Positions 1 to 7,923 of a stretch of 64,000 nt of DNA are shown here, piece after piece. Both the position numbers and the translations under genes were made by a program. The stretch is taken from the NCBI RefSeq assembly GCF_009664855.1, contig NZ_CP045928.1:2922717-2986716 (forward strand), in the 5' to 3' direction. This stretch comes from Flavobacterium sp. SLB02. Lineage in GTDB: Bacteria; Bacteroidota; Bacteroidia; Flavobacteriales; Flavobacteriaceae. Each line of letters begins with the position of its first letter. The first letter of the stretch is position 1. The notes beneath the pieces are model-generated. The model saw only the letters and a program-made list of their open reading frames with translations. It did no database searches and was not told the origin of the DNA.

Positions 1-128
1 TAGCTCAAAATGCTGGAATTGATGCATCAAGATTAAATGTAATTGCTAACGGTGAAGATACTTCTGTGAACAAAGATTCTAAAGAAGCTCGTCAAATCGT
101 AAGAAGAGTTACTTTTAAAGTAAAATAA
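1..128 (+). CDS. OmpA family protein, C-terminal end (partial)
   Basis: Only the last 41 codons are in the window, read from base 3 and ending in TAA at 126-128. The visible peptide contains AGIDASRLNVIANGEDTS followed by an ARQIVRRVTFKVK tail. It matches the end of an OmpA/Pal peptidoglycan-binding domain, where a xGxDxSRxxxxxxGE motif precedes an NRRV-type strand. The protein would sit in the outer membrane and bind peptidoglycan in the periplasm. The N-terminal part and any signal peptide lie upstream, so the type of OmpA protein (porin-like or lipoprotein) cannot be told. A terminator follows at once. Confidence 0.8.
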   Translation, partial: AQNAGIDASRLNVIANGEDTSVNKDSKEARQIVRRVTFKVK

Positions 129-147
129 TCTTAATTATATATTTCTA

Positions 148-188
148 AAAAATCTGCTTGGGAAATTTCTCAAGCGGATTTTTTTTTG
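148..188 (+). terminator. Rho-independent terminator of the OmpA-family gene
   Basis: Inverted repeat AATCTGCTTG (151-160) and CAAGCGGATT (171-180) with one G-T pair and a 10-base loop, followed by eight or nine T. It lies 20 bases after the stop codon of the OmpA-family gene. Confidence 0.85.
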
Positions 189-200
189 CTTTAAGAATAA

Positions 201-236
201 AAAAAAGGACGAAATGTAGATTTCGTCCTTTTCTGT
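201..236. terminator. Bidirectional terminator between the OmpA-family gene and aguB
   Basis: Perfect stem AAAAGGACGAAAT / ATTTCGTCCTTTT (about 203-215 and 220-232) with a 4-base loop, flanked by A on the left and T on the right. It can stop transcription in both directions and sits just beyond the 3' end of the minus-strand aguB gene. Confidence 0.8.
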
Positions 237-260
237 TTTTTTTATAAAGATCACTCTTAA

Positions 261-1148
261 TTAGTCAATCGCTCTTTTTGTGATATCACCAAAAGCATCG
301 ATTCTTCTGTCTCTGAAAAATGGCCAGTTCTGACGTACATTTTCCTGTAGATCCAAATCAACCTCAGCAATTAGAATTTCTTCCTGATCGTGAGAAGCCT
401 GTGCTAAAATTTCACCTTGTGGCCCTGCAATAAATGAAGCTCCCCAAAACTGAATTCCTTCTGTTCCTTCGATATATTTTTCTAAACCAATTCTGTTTGC
501 AGCGGCAACAAAAACTCCGTTTGCTACAGCGTGACCTTTCATTACGTTCATCCAGGCACCGTATTGGTTTTCTCCATATTGTTCTTTTTCTTTTGGATGC
601 CATCCAATTGCAGTTGGGTAAAACAATACCTCTGCTCCTTTTAATGCTGTAATACGTGCTGCTTCCGGATACCATTGATCCCAACAAATAAGGGTTCCAA
701 TTTTTCCTTTTTTAGTTTCGATTGCCTGAAAACCTAAATCACCCGGAGTAAAATAGAATTTCTCATAGAAATGAGGATCATCCGGAATATGCATTTTACG
801 GTATAGTCCAGCTTCTGTTCCATCAGTATCAATGATATAGGCACTATTGTGGTAAATTCCAGCCATTCTTTTTTCGAAGAAAGGAACGATGATCACTACT
901 CCTAATTCTTTTGCCAATTCGCTAAAAGCAATAAAGGAAGTGCTGTAAAGTGGCTCTGCTAATGCAAAATTGTCTACATCTTCGCTTTGGCAAAAATAAT
1001 GACTGCTATATAATTCAGGCAACAAGATTACTTCTGCTCCTTTACTGGCAGCATCTTTTACCCAGCTGATACATTTTTTAAGATTATTTTCAGCAACGTC
1101 GTTAAGATTTAACTGAATAACGGCGATTTTATATTTTCTTTTCGGCAT
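261..1148 (-). CDS. aguB: N-carbamoylputrescine amidase (carbon-nitrogen hydrolase)
   Basis: Predicted to hydrolyse N-carbamoylputrescine to putrescine, CO2 and ammonia, the last step of the agmatine route to putrescine, in the cytoplasm. The nitrilase-fold triad is visible: Glu45 in LLPELY, Lys118 in YRKMHIPD and Cys155 in LICWDQW, counted from the ATG at 1148. The 295-residue length suits the family. A longer frame opens with TTG at 1169, but that TTG lies inside a -7 promoter box, so the ATG at 1148 is the start. The usual partner agmatine deiminase (aguA) is not adjacent here. The substrate is inferred from overall similarity to AguB; another amide substrate is possible. Confidence 0.88.
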   Translation of the reverse strand: MPKRKYKIAVIQLNLNDVAENNLKKCISWVKDAASKGAEVILLPELYSSHYFCQSEDVDNFALAEPLYSTSFIAFSELAKELGVVIIVPFFEKRMAGIYHNSAYIIDTDGTEAGLYRKMHIPDDPHFYEKFYFTPGDLGFQAIETKKGKIGTLICWDQWYPEAARITALKGAEVLFYPTAIGWHPKEKEQYGENQYGAWMNVMKGHAVANGVFVAAANRIGLEKYIEGTEGIQFWGASFIAGPQGEILAQASHDQEEILIAEVDLDLQENVRQNWPFFRDRRIDAFGDITKRAID

Positions 1149-1166
1149 GACATAAAATTTAGAGTG

Positions 1167-1197
1167 CAAAAATAGTAATTTTTAAAGGAATGGCAAA
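1167..1197 (-). promoter_or_regulatory. Promoter of aguB
   Basis: On the minus strand a TTTG (-33) at 1197-1194 is followed after 19 bases by TATTTTTG (-7, consensus TAnnTTTG) at 1174-1167. This is the Bacteroidota primary-sigma promoter form. The predicted transcript start, near 1160, leaves about 12 bases before the ATG at 1148. Confidence 0.75.
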
Positions 1198-1328
1198 GGG
1201 TTGTTATTAACCGAAAAGTTTGCCAAAGAATGAGTCCCGATGTTTGCTTCGTAATTCATAAAATTTATTACTTCTTAATTTCACCCGATTTATATTATCA
1301 ATCATAACGAGACTTTCATAAATAAAAA

Positions 1329-1360
1329 AAACCATTTTACAAATATTTGTAAAATGGTTT
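1329..1360 (-). terminator. Terminator of the 1392-1805 lipoprotein gene
   Basis: A perfect 32-base palindrome, AAACCATTTTACAAAT (1329-1344) followed directly by its reverse complement (1345-1360), with an A run at 1324-1330 that reads as a T tract on the minus strand. Confidence 0.75.
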
Positions 1361-1391
1361 CTAACCAAAAATTTATCTCTAAATAGCCTAA

Positions 1392-1805
1392 TTATTCGAT
1401 AACCACTTTTTTAGTTACGAATTCCTTATCTGATTTTTTGAATTTAAATTCAAAAGTTCCTTTTACTGCTGATTTGAATTTGTAAACAGTTTTCTTAGGA
1501 TTCGGAACTTGTAGTGTGCAAACTTCCGACGGGTCCTTTACCTCAACTTGTAATCCTTTTACATCATTTATGTATGTCTCACTAAATTTACTGAATTCTG
1601 CGCAAGCATTGTCTGCTACAAAAGTGATATCATAACTCAATTCTTCGTTTATTTTTCCAGTTGCAGGACCGGTTATTTCTGTTACAGATGCTACTTTTAC
1701 AACCGGGTTAGGTCCGCTTGGTTTATCATCATCATTACTGCAAGATATCAATACTGTTGCTAGAAATAATACTACAAATACTGATTTGAATTTAAAATTT
1801 TTCAT
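1392..1805 (-). CDS. Small secreted lipoprotein of unknown function
   Basis: A 137-residue protein with a lipoprotein signal peptide: basic MKNFKFK start, hydrophobic stretch to about residue 21, then a lipobox ending LISC with Cys22. SNDDDK follows the Cys and resembles the acidic lipoprotein-export signal of Bacteroidota, which sends lipoproteins to the cell surface. The mature part has two Cys residues (near 68 and 96) and a likely small beta fold. I do not recognise the family. It is a single gene with its own terminator. Confidence 0.8.
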   Translation of the reverse strand: MKNFKFKSVFVVLFLATVLISCSNDDDKPSGPNPVVKVASVTEITGPATGKINEELSYDITFVADNACAEFSKFSETYINDVKGLQVEVKDPSEVCTLQVPNPKKTVYKFKSAVKGTFEFKFKKSDKEFVTKKVVIE

Positions 1806-2088
1806 ATAAAATAATAATTAATTGTTAATTACTATGAAGATGCAAAAGAGTTGCATTGGTTGCTTTAGTAATTTGTTAAATAATTACATAAAAATAATAA
1901 ACAATTAAATATCAAAAACTTAACAGAATAAAAAAATTCACAAAACAACAGTTATTTCTGATGAAAATTAAATTTCCGGGTATAACCCCGATAGAAAAGG
2001 TATCCTTTTTATCCGTTTTTTAACGGCTAAAAAGATATAGTGTATAACGGGACAAGTGGTGTTTTTAAAATAATTATTTTTTGCTTCT
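1806..2088. other. Gene-free spacer between the lipoprotein and DUF808 genes
   Basis: No open frame with coding character was seen. The left part, upstream of the minus-strand lipoprotein gene, is A/T rich and should hold its promoter, though no clean TTTG/TAnnTTTG pair was found. The right part contains the structured element described at 1981-2056. Confidence 0.6.
1981..2056 (+). ncRNA. Structured RNA-like element, copy A (flavo-1-like)
   Basis: Shares its layout with copies at 34837-34980 (minus) and 41691-41773 (plus). It has an outer stem CCCG (1987-1990) with CGGG (2048-2051), a GGTATCC block, an inner hairpin CCGTT-tttt-AACGG (2013-2026) and the block AAAAAGATATAG. The outer stem changes in a compensated way in the other copies, which supports a folded RNA. 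It may belong to the flavo-1 motif known from Bacteroidota, but this could not be checked. It lies between two minus-strand genes, antisense to their direction. Confidence 0.55.
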
Positions 2089-2135
2089 AAAAAAAAAAAA
2101 AAAAAAAACACCATTCGCCGCGACGAATAGTGTTT
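2089..2135 (-). terminator. Terminator of the DUF808 gene with a 20-base T tract
   Basis: Hairpin with arms AAACAC-ATTCG and CGAAT-GTGTTT (about 2106-2135). On the minus strand the 20-base A run at 2089-2108 becomes an unusually long U tract that directly follows the stem. Confidence 0.8.
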
Positions 2136-2159
2136 TGATATTTATATATTTAGGAGCTG

Positions 2160-3047
2160 TTATGCGATTTCTTTCTTTTTAAATATTTTTTTGAGTAGGT
2201 TTACAAATCCTAAAACTACAATTCCTAATGCCAGACCAATTACAAACTCTTTTATAATAGAAGGAATATTAATTTTTGGCATTAAATGATGAAAAAATGG
2301 GATATAATGCACAAAGATTCCGCCTGCTACCAGAATTAAAGCTATGGTACCAATTACAGATAAACTTTTAATGACTATTGGAAGGGCTTTTACTAATATA
2401 TTACCAATAAAATTTGATATACTTTTTTCGCTTTTACTAAATTTAATTAGTCTATAACCTGCTTCATCCATTCTAACAATAAGAGCAACAATACCATATA
2501 CACCAATAGTTGCAATTAAGGCAATTATCGATGTTACAATGATTTGCTGTATAAGCGGCTCCTCAATTACTGTACCCAGGGCAATAATTACAATCTCTAC
2601 AGATAAAATAAAATCGGTAATGATAGCTGATTTTACTTTTCCTTTTTCTGCTTCCAGAATTTCTTCTTCGGTTAAAGTTTCGGCTGTTATACCTGCTGAT
2701 TCTTCATGGCTGTGCGGAAATATGAATTCATAGATTTTTTCGGCTCCTTCATAGGCCAAAAATAATCCTCCAAGTACAAGAATGACAATGATTGCAACTG
2801 GCAAAAATGCACTTAATAAAAAGGCTATTGGTAAAATAATTATTTTATTAAGGAGCGAACCTTTACTGATTGCCCACAATACCGGAAGCTCTCGTGATGA
2901 GGCAAAGCCAGAAGCTTTTTCAGCATTTACTGCCAAATCATCACCTAAAATTCCGGCCGTTTTTTTTGCTGCAATTTTACTCATTACTGCAACATCATCC
3001 ATAATTGCTGCAATATCATCTAATAGTACGAAAAAACCTGATGCCAT
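2160..3047 (-). CDS. DUF808 (YedI-like) inner membrane protein
   Basis: A 295-residue polytopic membrane protein of the DUF808/YedI family, recognised by the opening MASGFFVLLDDIAAIMDDVA and the KKTAGILGDDLAVNAEKASG block. Hydrophobic spans are visible near residues 70-100, 140-185, 215-245 and 260-285. A His/Glu-rich stretch FPHSHEE lies near residue 110. The function of the family is not established, and nothing in the sequence shows a substrate. Single gene, terminator at 2089-2135. Confidence 0.88.
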   Translation of the reverse strand: MASGFFVLLDDIAAIMDDVAVMSKIAAKKTAGILGDDLAVNAEKASGFASSRELPVLWAISKGSLLNKIIILPIAFLLSAFLPVAIIVILVLGGLFLAYEGAEKIYEFIFPHSHEESAGITAETLTEEEILEAEKGKVKSAIITDFILSVEIVIIALGTVIEEPLIQQIIVTSIIALIATIGVYGIVALIVRMDEAGYRLIKFSKSEKSISNFIGNILVKALPIVIKSLSVIGTIALILVAGGIFVHYIPFFHHLMPKINIPSIIKEFVIGLALGIVVLGFVNLLKKIFKKKEIA

Positions 3048-3170
3048 TATATTTTATTTGGTTTTAAAAACTGTGTAATTCATTGACATTGAGTATTCAA
3101 TTTAATGCACACGTTTGGTTATTTATAGGCGCTAATCTAAGACTTTTTTTGTTTATTTTTTAGTCTAAAA

Positions 3171-3290
3171 TTAACTACATTGCCCTAAAAGCACCCAAAT
3201 AATTATAAAAACGAAAATAGTACCAAAACATCCTCCGCCTAATTTTTTTGCTCCGTAACCTGCTAGTAATCCTCTGAAAATATTGTTCAT
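3171..3290 (-). CDS. 39-residue putative membrane peptide
   Basis: A short frame from ATG (3290-3288) to TAA (3173-3171). The peptide starts MNNIFRGLLAGYGAKKLGGG, then a hydrophobic span FVFIIIWVLLG (about residues 26-36) and a GQCS end, with Cys21 and Cys38. The Gly-Lys-Lys-rich head and single hydrophobic helix look like a real small inner-membrane peptide, not random A/T sequence. It lies alone between clpB and the DUF808 gene on the same strand. Function unknown. I recall similar short proteins in other flavobacteria but could not check this. Confidence 0.65.
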   Translation of the reverse strand: MNNIFRGLLAGYGAKKLGGGCFGTIFVFIIIWVLLGQCS

Positions 3291-3416
3291 AGTGTTTATT
3301 TTTTTATGATTTGTAAATAAATTTGCGAACGTAAAGTTCTCACTTTAATCCCTGAATCTATTTATATGACTTTAAAAAAAAGTTTCATGATTTACGGATT
3401 TGATATTTTTATAAAA

Positions 3417-3447
3417 AAAAGCACCAGTCTTTCGACTGATGCTTTTT
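3417..3447 (-). terminator. Terminator of clpB
   Basis: Stem AGCA-C-CAGTC with loop TTTC and GACTG-A-TGCT (about 3420-3442), with an A run on the left that gives a U tract on the minus strand. It lies 25 bases beyond the clpB stop codon. Confidence 0.85.
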
Positions 3448-3471
3448 CAAAAATATTAAAATCAAAAAACA

Positions 3472-6075
3472 TTATTTTTCAACATGGGTTTGGTTTCTAA
3501 AGACCAATTGCCCATCGAAAGCATCTAATAAAATAATGCTGTCTGTAGTGATGTTTCCTGCCAAAATTTCTTTCGACAATTGATTCAGCACTTCTCTTTG
3601 CACGACACGTTTTACTGGTCTTGCACCAAACTGCGGGTCGTAACCTTTATCAGATAAATACTTAATCGCTTCCGGAGTTGCATCCATAGCAATACCTTGT
3701 AAAGCCAACATTTTTGTAACGCTCTTAAGCTGTAAACTCACAATTTTAGAAATATTCTCTACTGTTAGAGGTGTAAACATTACGATTTCGTCGATACGGT
3801 TTATAAACTCCGGACGAACGGTTTGTTTCAACAATCCTAAGACTTCTGTTTTTGCAGCTTCTGTAGCCGCTTCAACACCACCTTTTAAGTTCTCAAATTT
3901 CTCTTGTATGATATGACTTCCCATATTGGATGTCATGATGATAATTGTATTTTTAAAATCAGCCAGACGTCCTTTGTTATCTGTTAAACGACCTTCATCT
4001 AAAACTTGCAATAGAATATTAAACGTATCCGGATGCGCTTTTTCGATCTCGTCTAACAAAATTACAGAATATGGTTTTCTACGTACGGCTTCCGTCAACT
4101 GACCACCTTCGTCATAACCTACATATCCTGGAGGCGCACCTACCAAACGACTCACGCTGTGACGCTCCTGATATTCACTCATATCGATACGCGTCATGGC
4201 GTTTTCATCATCAAAAAGATATTCGGCCAGGGCTTTTGCAAGCTCGGTTTTACCCACTCCGGTTGTTCCTAAAAATAAGAAAGTTCCAACTGGTTTTTTC
4301 ATGTCCTGTAAACCTGCACGGCTTCTACGAACGGCATCACTCACGGCTTCAATGGCCTCTTCCTGCCCTACTACACGTTTATGTAATTCGTCTTCAAGAT
4401 GCAATAGTTTTTCGCGTTCTGTCTGAAGCATTTTCATCACAGGAATTCCTGTCCATTTTGCTACCACTTCTGCGATATCTTCGCGGGTTACTTCTTCTTT
4501 AATCAAAGAAGTTCCGGATTGATATTCCTGCAATTGTTTTTGTAAAACATCAAGACGTTCTTGCGCTTCTTTAATTTTTCCGTAACGAATTTCAGCTACT
4601 TTTCCGTAATCACCCTCACGTTCTGCACGTTCAGCTTCGTATTTAAAGTCTTCTATTTCCTGTTTTACAGTTTGAATTCCGTCAACAACATCTTTTTCTG
4701 ATTTCCATTTTGCATAAATTTCGTTGCGTTCTTCTTTCAAGTTCGCCAAATCCATGCGCAGGATTTTAAGTTTGCTTTCTTCTTTTTCACGTTTAATGGC
4801 TTCGATCTCAATTTCAAGCTGCATGATTTTACGATCCAAAACATCTAATTCCTCCGGTTTTGAATTGATTTCCATACGCAGTTTAGAAGCTGCTTCGTCC
4901 ATTAAATCGATGGCTTTGTCCGGTAAGAAACGGTTCGTAATATAACGTTGCGAAAGTTCAACTGCTGCAATAATCGCCTCATCCTTAATTTGAACTTTAT
5001 GATGCGTTTCGTACTTTTCTTTGATTCCACGTAAAATAGAAATCGCACTTTCAGTATCCGGTTCATCAATTAAGATTTTTTGAAAACGACGCTCCAGCGC
5101 TTTATCTTTCTCAAAATATTTTTGATATTCGTCTAATGTTGTTGCACCAATCGCTCTTAACTCTCCACGAGCCAAAGCTGGTTTAAGGATATTGGCCGCA
5201 TCCATTGCTCCTTCTCCTCCACCGGCGCCTACAAGCGTATGAATCTCATCGATAAATAAAACGATATCACCTTCGGCGGCTGTAACCTCTTTTACAACGG
5301 CTTTTAATCGTTCTTCGAATTCTCCTTTAAATTTAGCTCCGGCAATCAGCGCTCCCATATCCAGTGAGAAAACGATTTTATCTTTTAAGTTTTCAGGCAC
5401 GTCACCATCAACGATTCGGTGTGCCAATCCTTCAGCAATAGCAGTTTTACCAACTCCTGGCTCTCCTATTAGCATTGGGTTATTTTTTGTTCTACGCGTT
5501 AAAATCTGTAATACACGACGGATTTCTTCGTCACGGCCAATAACCGGATCCAGTTTTCCGTTACGTGCTAATTCGTTTAGGTTTTTAGCGTATTTATTTA
5601 AGGAATTATAGTTCTCTTCGGCCGAAGCAGATGTCACCCTTTCTCCTTTACGAAGTTCTTCAATCGCTGCTTTAAGACCTTTTCCTGTAACTCCCTGATC
5701 TTTTAAAATCTGAGAAACTTTGCTTTTTGAGTCGAAAATTGCCAAAATCAAATGCTCAATAGAAACATACTCATCGTTCATTTTTTGAGCGATAATCTCC
5801 GCTTCATTCAAGGCTTTATTAGCATCTCTGGAAAGCAAAATATCACCTCCTGAAACCTTTGGAAAGCTCTGAATCGTACTATCTAATATTTGTAAAAACA
5901 ACGGAACATTTACATTGAGTTTCTTCAAAATAAACGGCGCTACATTTTCGTCTACTTCAAAAATAGCTTTAAAAATGTGTTCGTTTTCTATTTGCTGCTG
6001 TCCGTTGCGTTGTGCCAATTGTTGCGATAACTGTATGGCTTCCTGCGACTTAATTGTAAATTTATTTATGTTCAT
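3472..6075 (-). CDS. clpB: ATP-dependent chaperone ClpB (Hsp100 disaggregase)
   Basis: An 867-residue full-length ClpB that, with DnaK, pulls proteins out of aggregates as a cytoplasmic hexamer. Order of domains: Clp N domain (1 to about 145), first AAA module with Walker A GEPGVGKT (204-211) and Walker B LFIDEIH, a long charged coiled-coil middle domain (about 400-530) that distinguishes ClpB from ClpA and ClpC, and a second AAA module with GTTGVGKT and VILLDEIEKAHPD. The pore loop KFKGEFEER is present. Single gene with its own terminator. A heat-shock element could not be identified upstream. Confidence 0.97.
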   Translation of the reverse strand: MNINKFTIKSQEAIQLSQQLAQRNGQQQIENEHIFKAIFEVDENVAPFILKKLNVNVPLFLQILDSTIQSFPKVSGGDILLSRDANKALNEAEIIAQKMNDEYVSIEHLILAIFDSKSKVSQILKDQGVTGKGLKAAIEELRKGERVTSASAEENYNSLNKYAKNLNELARNGKLDPVIGRDEEIRRVLQILTRRTKNNPMLIGEPGVGKTAIAEGLAHRIVDGDVPENLKDKIVFSLDMGALIAGAKFKGEFEERLKAVVKEVTAAEGDIVLFIDEIHTLVGAGGGEGAMDAANILKPALARGELRAIGATTLDEYQKYFEKDKALERRFQKILIDEPDTESAISILRGIKEKYETHHKVQIKDEAIIAAVELSQRYITNRFLPDKAIDLMDEAASKLRMEINSKPEELDVLDRKIMQLEIEIEAIKREKEESKLKILRMDLANLKEERNEIYAKWKSEKDVVDGIQTVKQEIEDFKYEAERAEREGDYGKVAEIRYGKIKEAQERLDVLQKQLQEYQSGTSLIKEEVTREDIAEVVAKWTGIPVMKMLQTEREKLLHLEDELHKRVVGQEEAIEAVSDAVRRSRAGLQDMKKPVGTFLFLGTTGVGKTELAKALAEYLFDDENAMTRIDMSEYQERHSVSRLVGAPPGYVGYDEGGQLTEAVRRKPYSVILLDEIEKAHPDTFNILLQVLDEGRLTDNKGRLADFKNTIIIMTSNMGSHIIQEKFENLKGGVEAATEAAKTEVLGLLKQTVRPEFINRIDEIVMFTPLTVENISKIVSLQLKSVTKMLALQGIAMDATPEAIKYLSDKGYDPQFGARPVKRVVQREVLNQLSKEILAGNITTDSIILLDAFDGQLVFRNQTHVEK

Positions 6076-6166
6076 ATGTATACGTTTTAGGTTTGATTTT
6101 TAGTTATAAAGTTCGATACCATTAAAATTACAATTTATTGGATTACATTTTTAACTTTAAATGATA

Positions 6167-6174
6167 TAACTTTG
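6167..6174 (+). promoter_or_regulatory. Possible -7 box of ytxJ
   Basis: TAACTTTG fits TAnnTTTG about 110 bases before ytxJ. No good TTTG lies at the right distance upstream, so this is a weak call. The clpB promoter must lie in the same divergent 207-base spacer. Confidence 0.35.
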
Positions 6175-6282
6175 CTTTGGATCATTCAAAATATATTCCA
6201 TACTAAAAATACAGACAAAATGACATTAAAAAACTGATTTTTATCATTTTTAAACGTCAAAAAGTCATAAAACACGTCAAAT

Positions 6283-6672
6283 ATGAGTTTTTTAAATTCA
6301 ATCTTCGGAAGTTCAGAGAATACAGACTCTCCAAAAAGTAATGTAAACTGGATAGAATTAACCGATATAGCACAATTATTAGAAGTAACAGCGATCTCGA
6401 ACGAGAAGCCTGTTGTGATTTTTAAACACAGTACAAGATGCAGCATTAGCCGTATGGCTTTGAAACAATTTGAACGAGAATACGATTTAAATGATAGCGT
6501 TGATGCTTATTTTTTAGATCTAATTGCGCATAGAGATATCTCTAATGAAATTGCCAGCAGGTATAATGTCTATCACGAATCTCCGCAATTAATCTTAATC
6601 AAAAACGGAAAAGCTGTTTATGATGTTTCTCACAGCGATATTGATGCTGTTGCTTTGAAAGCTAAGGTGTAA
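6283..6672 (+). CDS. ytxJ: Bacillithiol system redox-active protein YtxJ
   Basis: A 129-residue thioredoxin-fold protein. The motif HSTRCSISRMALKQFER holds the single active-site Cys of the YtxJ family, and ESPQLILIKNGK is the cis-Pro region of the fold. Family members are thought to act as bacilliredoxins that remove bacillithiol from mixed disulphides in the cytoplasm, which fits Flavobacterium, a bacillithiol user. It is monocistronic, faces away from clpB and ends at a bidirectional hairpin. Confidence 0.88.
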   Translation: MSFLNSIFGSSENTDSPKSNVNWIELTDIAQLLEVTAISNEKPVVIFKHSTRCSISRMALKQFEREYDLNDSVDAYFLDLIAHRDISNEIASRYNVYHESPQLILIKNGKAVYDVSHSDIDAVALKAKV

Positions 6673-6680
6673 TATTTTTT

Positions 6681-6739
6681 GCCACAGATTAAAATGATTT
6701 TATAGATTTTTTAATCAATTTAATCTTTTAATCTGTGGC
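6681..6739. terminator. Bidirectional hairpin with GCCAC...GTGGC ends
   Basis: Arms GCCACAGATTAAAA (6681-6694) and TTTTAATCTGTGGC (6726-6739) are perfect, with an A/T-rich middle. It sits between the converging ytxJ and 6748-7923 genes and so can end both transcripts. It belongs to a dispersed family seen also at 11554, 12831, 30890 and 55059. Confidence 0.65.
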
Positions 6740-6747
6740 AACTTAAT

Positions 6748-7923
6748 TTAAAAAGTTCCTTCTGAACCTCCTCCACTAAAACCTCCTCCTCCAAAATCCA
6801 TTGGGGAATCCGGAACTTTTGCTTCTGGTTTCATTCCAAAAGTTGAGGCCACTATTAAAGCTTCGGCATTTAAAATCGCATTTGAATTATTGATTCTATC
6901 CGGTTTAAACGTCAATCCAACTTCATTATCTTTTAGTTTTTTAATCGAAAAATAGACTATTGCAAATAACATTAATCCACCAAGAGTTAGCGCTATTTCT
7001 ATTGGTAAAACTGAATAGTAGAATCTTATCGTATAAATTGAAAATCCGATAGTTAAAAAGCTAATCCAAAGCATAATCCTATCTTTTGTTCTTAAGGCCT
7101 GAACCAAATAAACAACAGGAATGATAAAAGTAAAAGCATAAAAGAAAATTGCAAACGGAATATCCTCTGCTGGTATTACTTCGTTACCTAAAAGCGCTAC
7201 AGAAAGTTCTCTAACTACCAAATAATTACATGAAAGGTAGAACAATACCAAACAAAAGCTATTGGCTAATAATAAACCATTATAGTAATAACGTATGGTG
7301 AGTTTATTAAGCATTCTTTTAGTAAAAAAGTAAAATGCTGCTGAAGCTAACATGGCTATAAATGGCAAAATCGATTTTCCGGTATCGCCAAACTCAAACA
7401 TTCCATAAAACAAAACTGCCGAAGCTGCCAAACAGAAAACCAACAATGATAATAAGTGCAAATACCTCCTGTACATAAAAAAAGAAGCTACTGCTACAAA
7501 AATCGCGATTTGTATTTCATAGGCTTCAGTTGTTATGGCAATAGCAAATCCTATATTTAAAATTGCCCCTAAAATAAAAGCATCGTCTAAACCGTGTCCG
7601 TAATACTTTTGATTGGCCAAAAATTCTGCTCCTGCAAAACCGATTGCTGCAAAAATATAACAGCAAATATTAAAAAAAGTACGTTCAGAATTAGAGCCGG
7701 TCAATCCCATTAATGCAATTACGCCACATAAAGACAAATACAAAAAAGCTCCTAACAAAAAGAATCCCAAACGGACCAAAATATTACTTTGCCTTTTAAA
7801 AGCTGGTAATTCTTTTTTAATTAAATTCTTTTGCTCTTTACTAATAAATCCAGCAAATTCAAGTGAATTAGCTTCTTCGACCAATGCTAAATTGTTTAAT
7901 AAATTTTTATCGTATACTATCAT
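6748..7923 (-). CDS. Polytopic membrane protein with Gly-rich tail (DUF2157-neighbour)
   Basis: A 391-residue membrane protein with a charged head of about 50 residues (ending KKELPAFKRQSN) and roughly ten hydrophobic segments between residues 50 and 335. The soluble tail ends DFGGGGFSGGGSEGTF, a GGGGFSGGG pattern otherwise known from TPM-domain and DUF2207 membrane proteins. Its start overlaps the stop of the preceding gene by four bases (ATGA), so the two are translationally coupled and probably form one complex. Function unknown. Overall layout resembles the DUF2157/DUF4401 group. Confidence 0.75.
   Translation of the reverse strand: MIVYDKNLLNNLALVEEANSLEFAGFISKEQKNLIKKELPAFKRQSNILVRLGFFLLGAFLYLSLCGVIALMGLTGSNSERTFFNICCYIFAAIGFAGAEFLANQKYYGHGLDDAFILGAILNIGFAIAITTEAYEIQIAIFVAVASFFMYRRYLHLLSLLVFCLAASAVLFYGMFEFGDTGKSILPFIAMLASAAFYFFTKRMLNKLTIRYYYNGLLLANSFCLVLFYLSCNYLVVRELSVALLGNEVIPAEDIPFAIFFYAFTFIIPVVYLVQALRTKDRIMLWISFLTIGFSIYTIRFYYSVLPIEIALTLGGLMLFAIVYFSIKKLKDNEVGLTFKPDRINNSNAILNAEALIVASTFGMKPEAKVPDSPMDFGGGGFSGGGSEGTF

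Noticed and set aside
4071..4502. 143-codon open frame antisense to clpB
   Set aside because: It is a reading-frame shadow of conserved clpB codons; composition is irregular and no family is recognisable.
6186..6446. Open frame on the minus strand across the clpB-ytxJ spacer and the start of ytxJ
   Set aside because: It is antisense to the well-supported ytxJ gene, rich in Phe and Asn from A/T-rich DNA, and matches no protein pattern.
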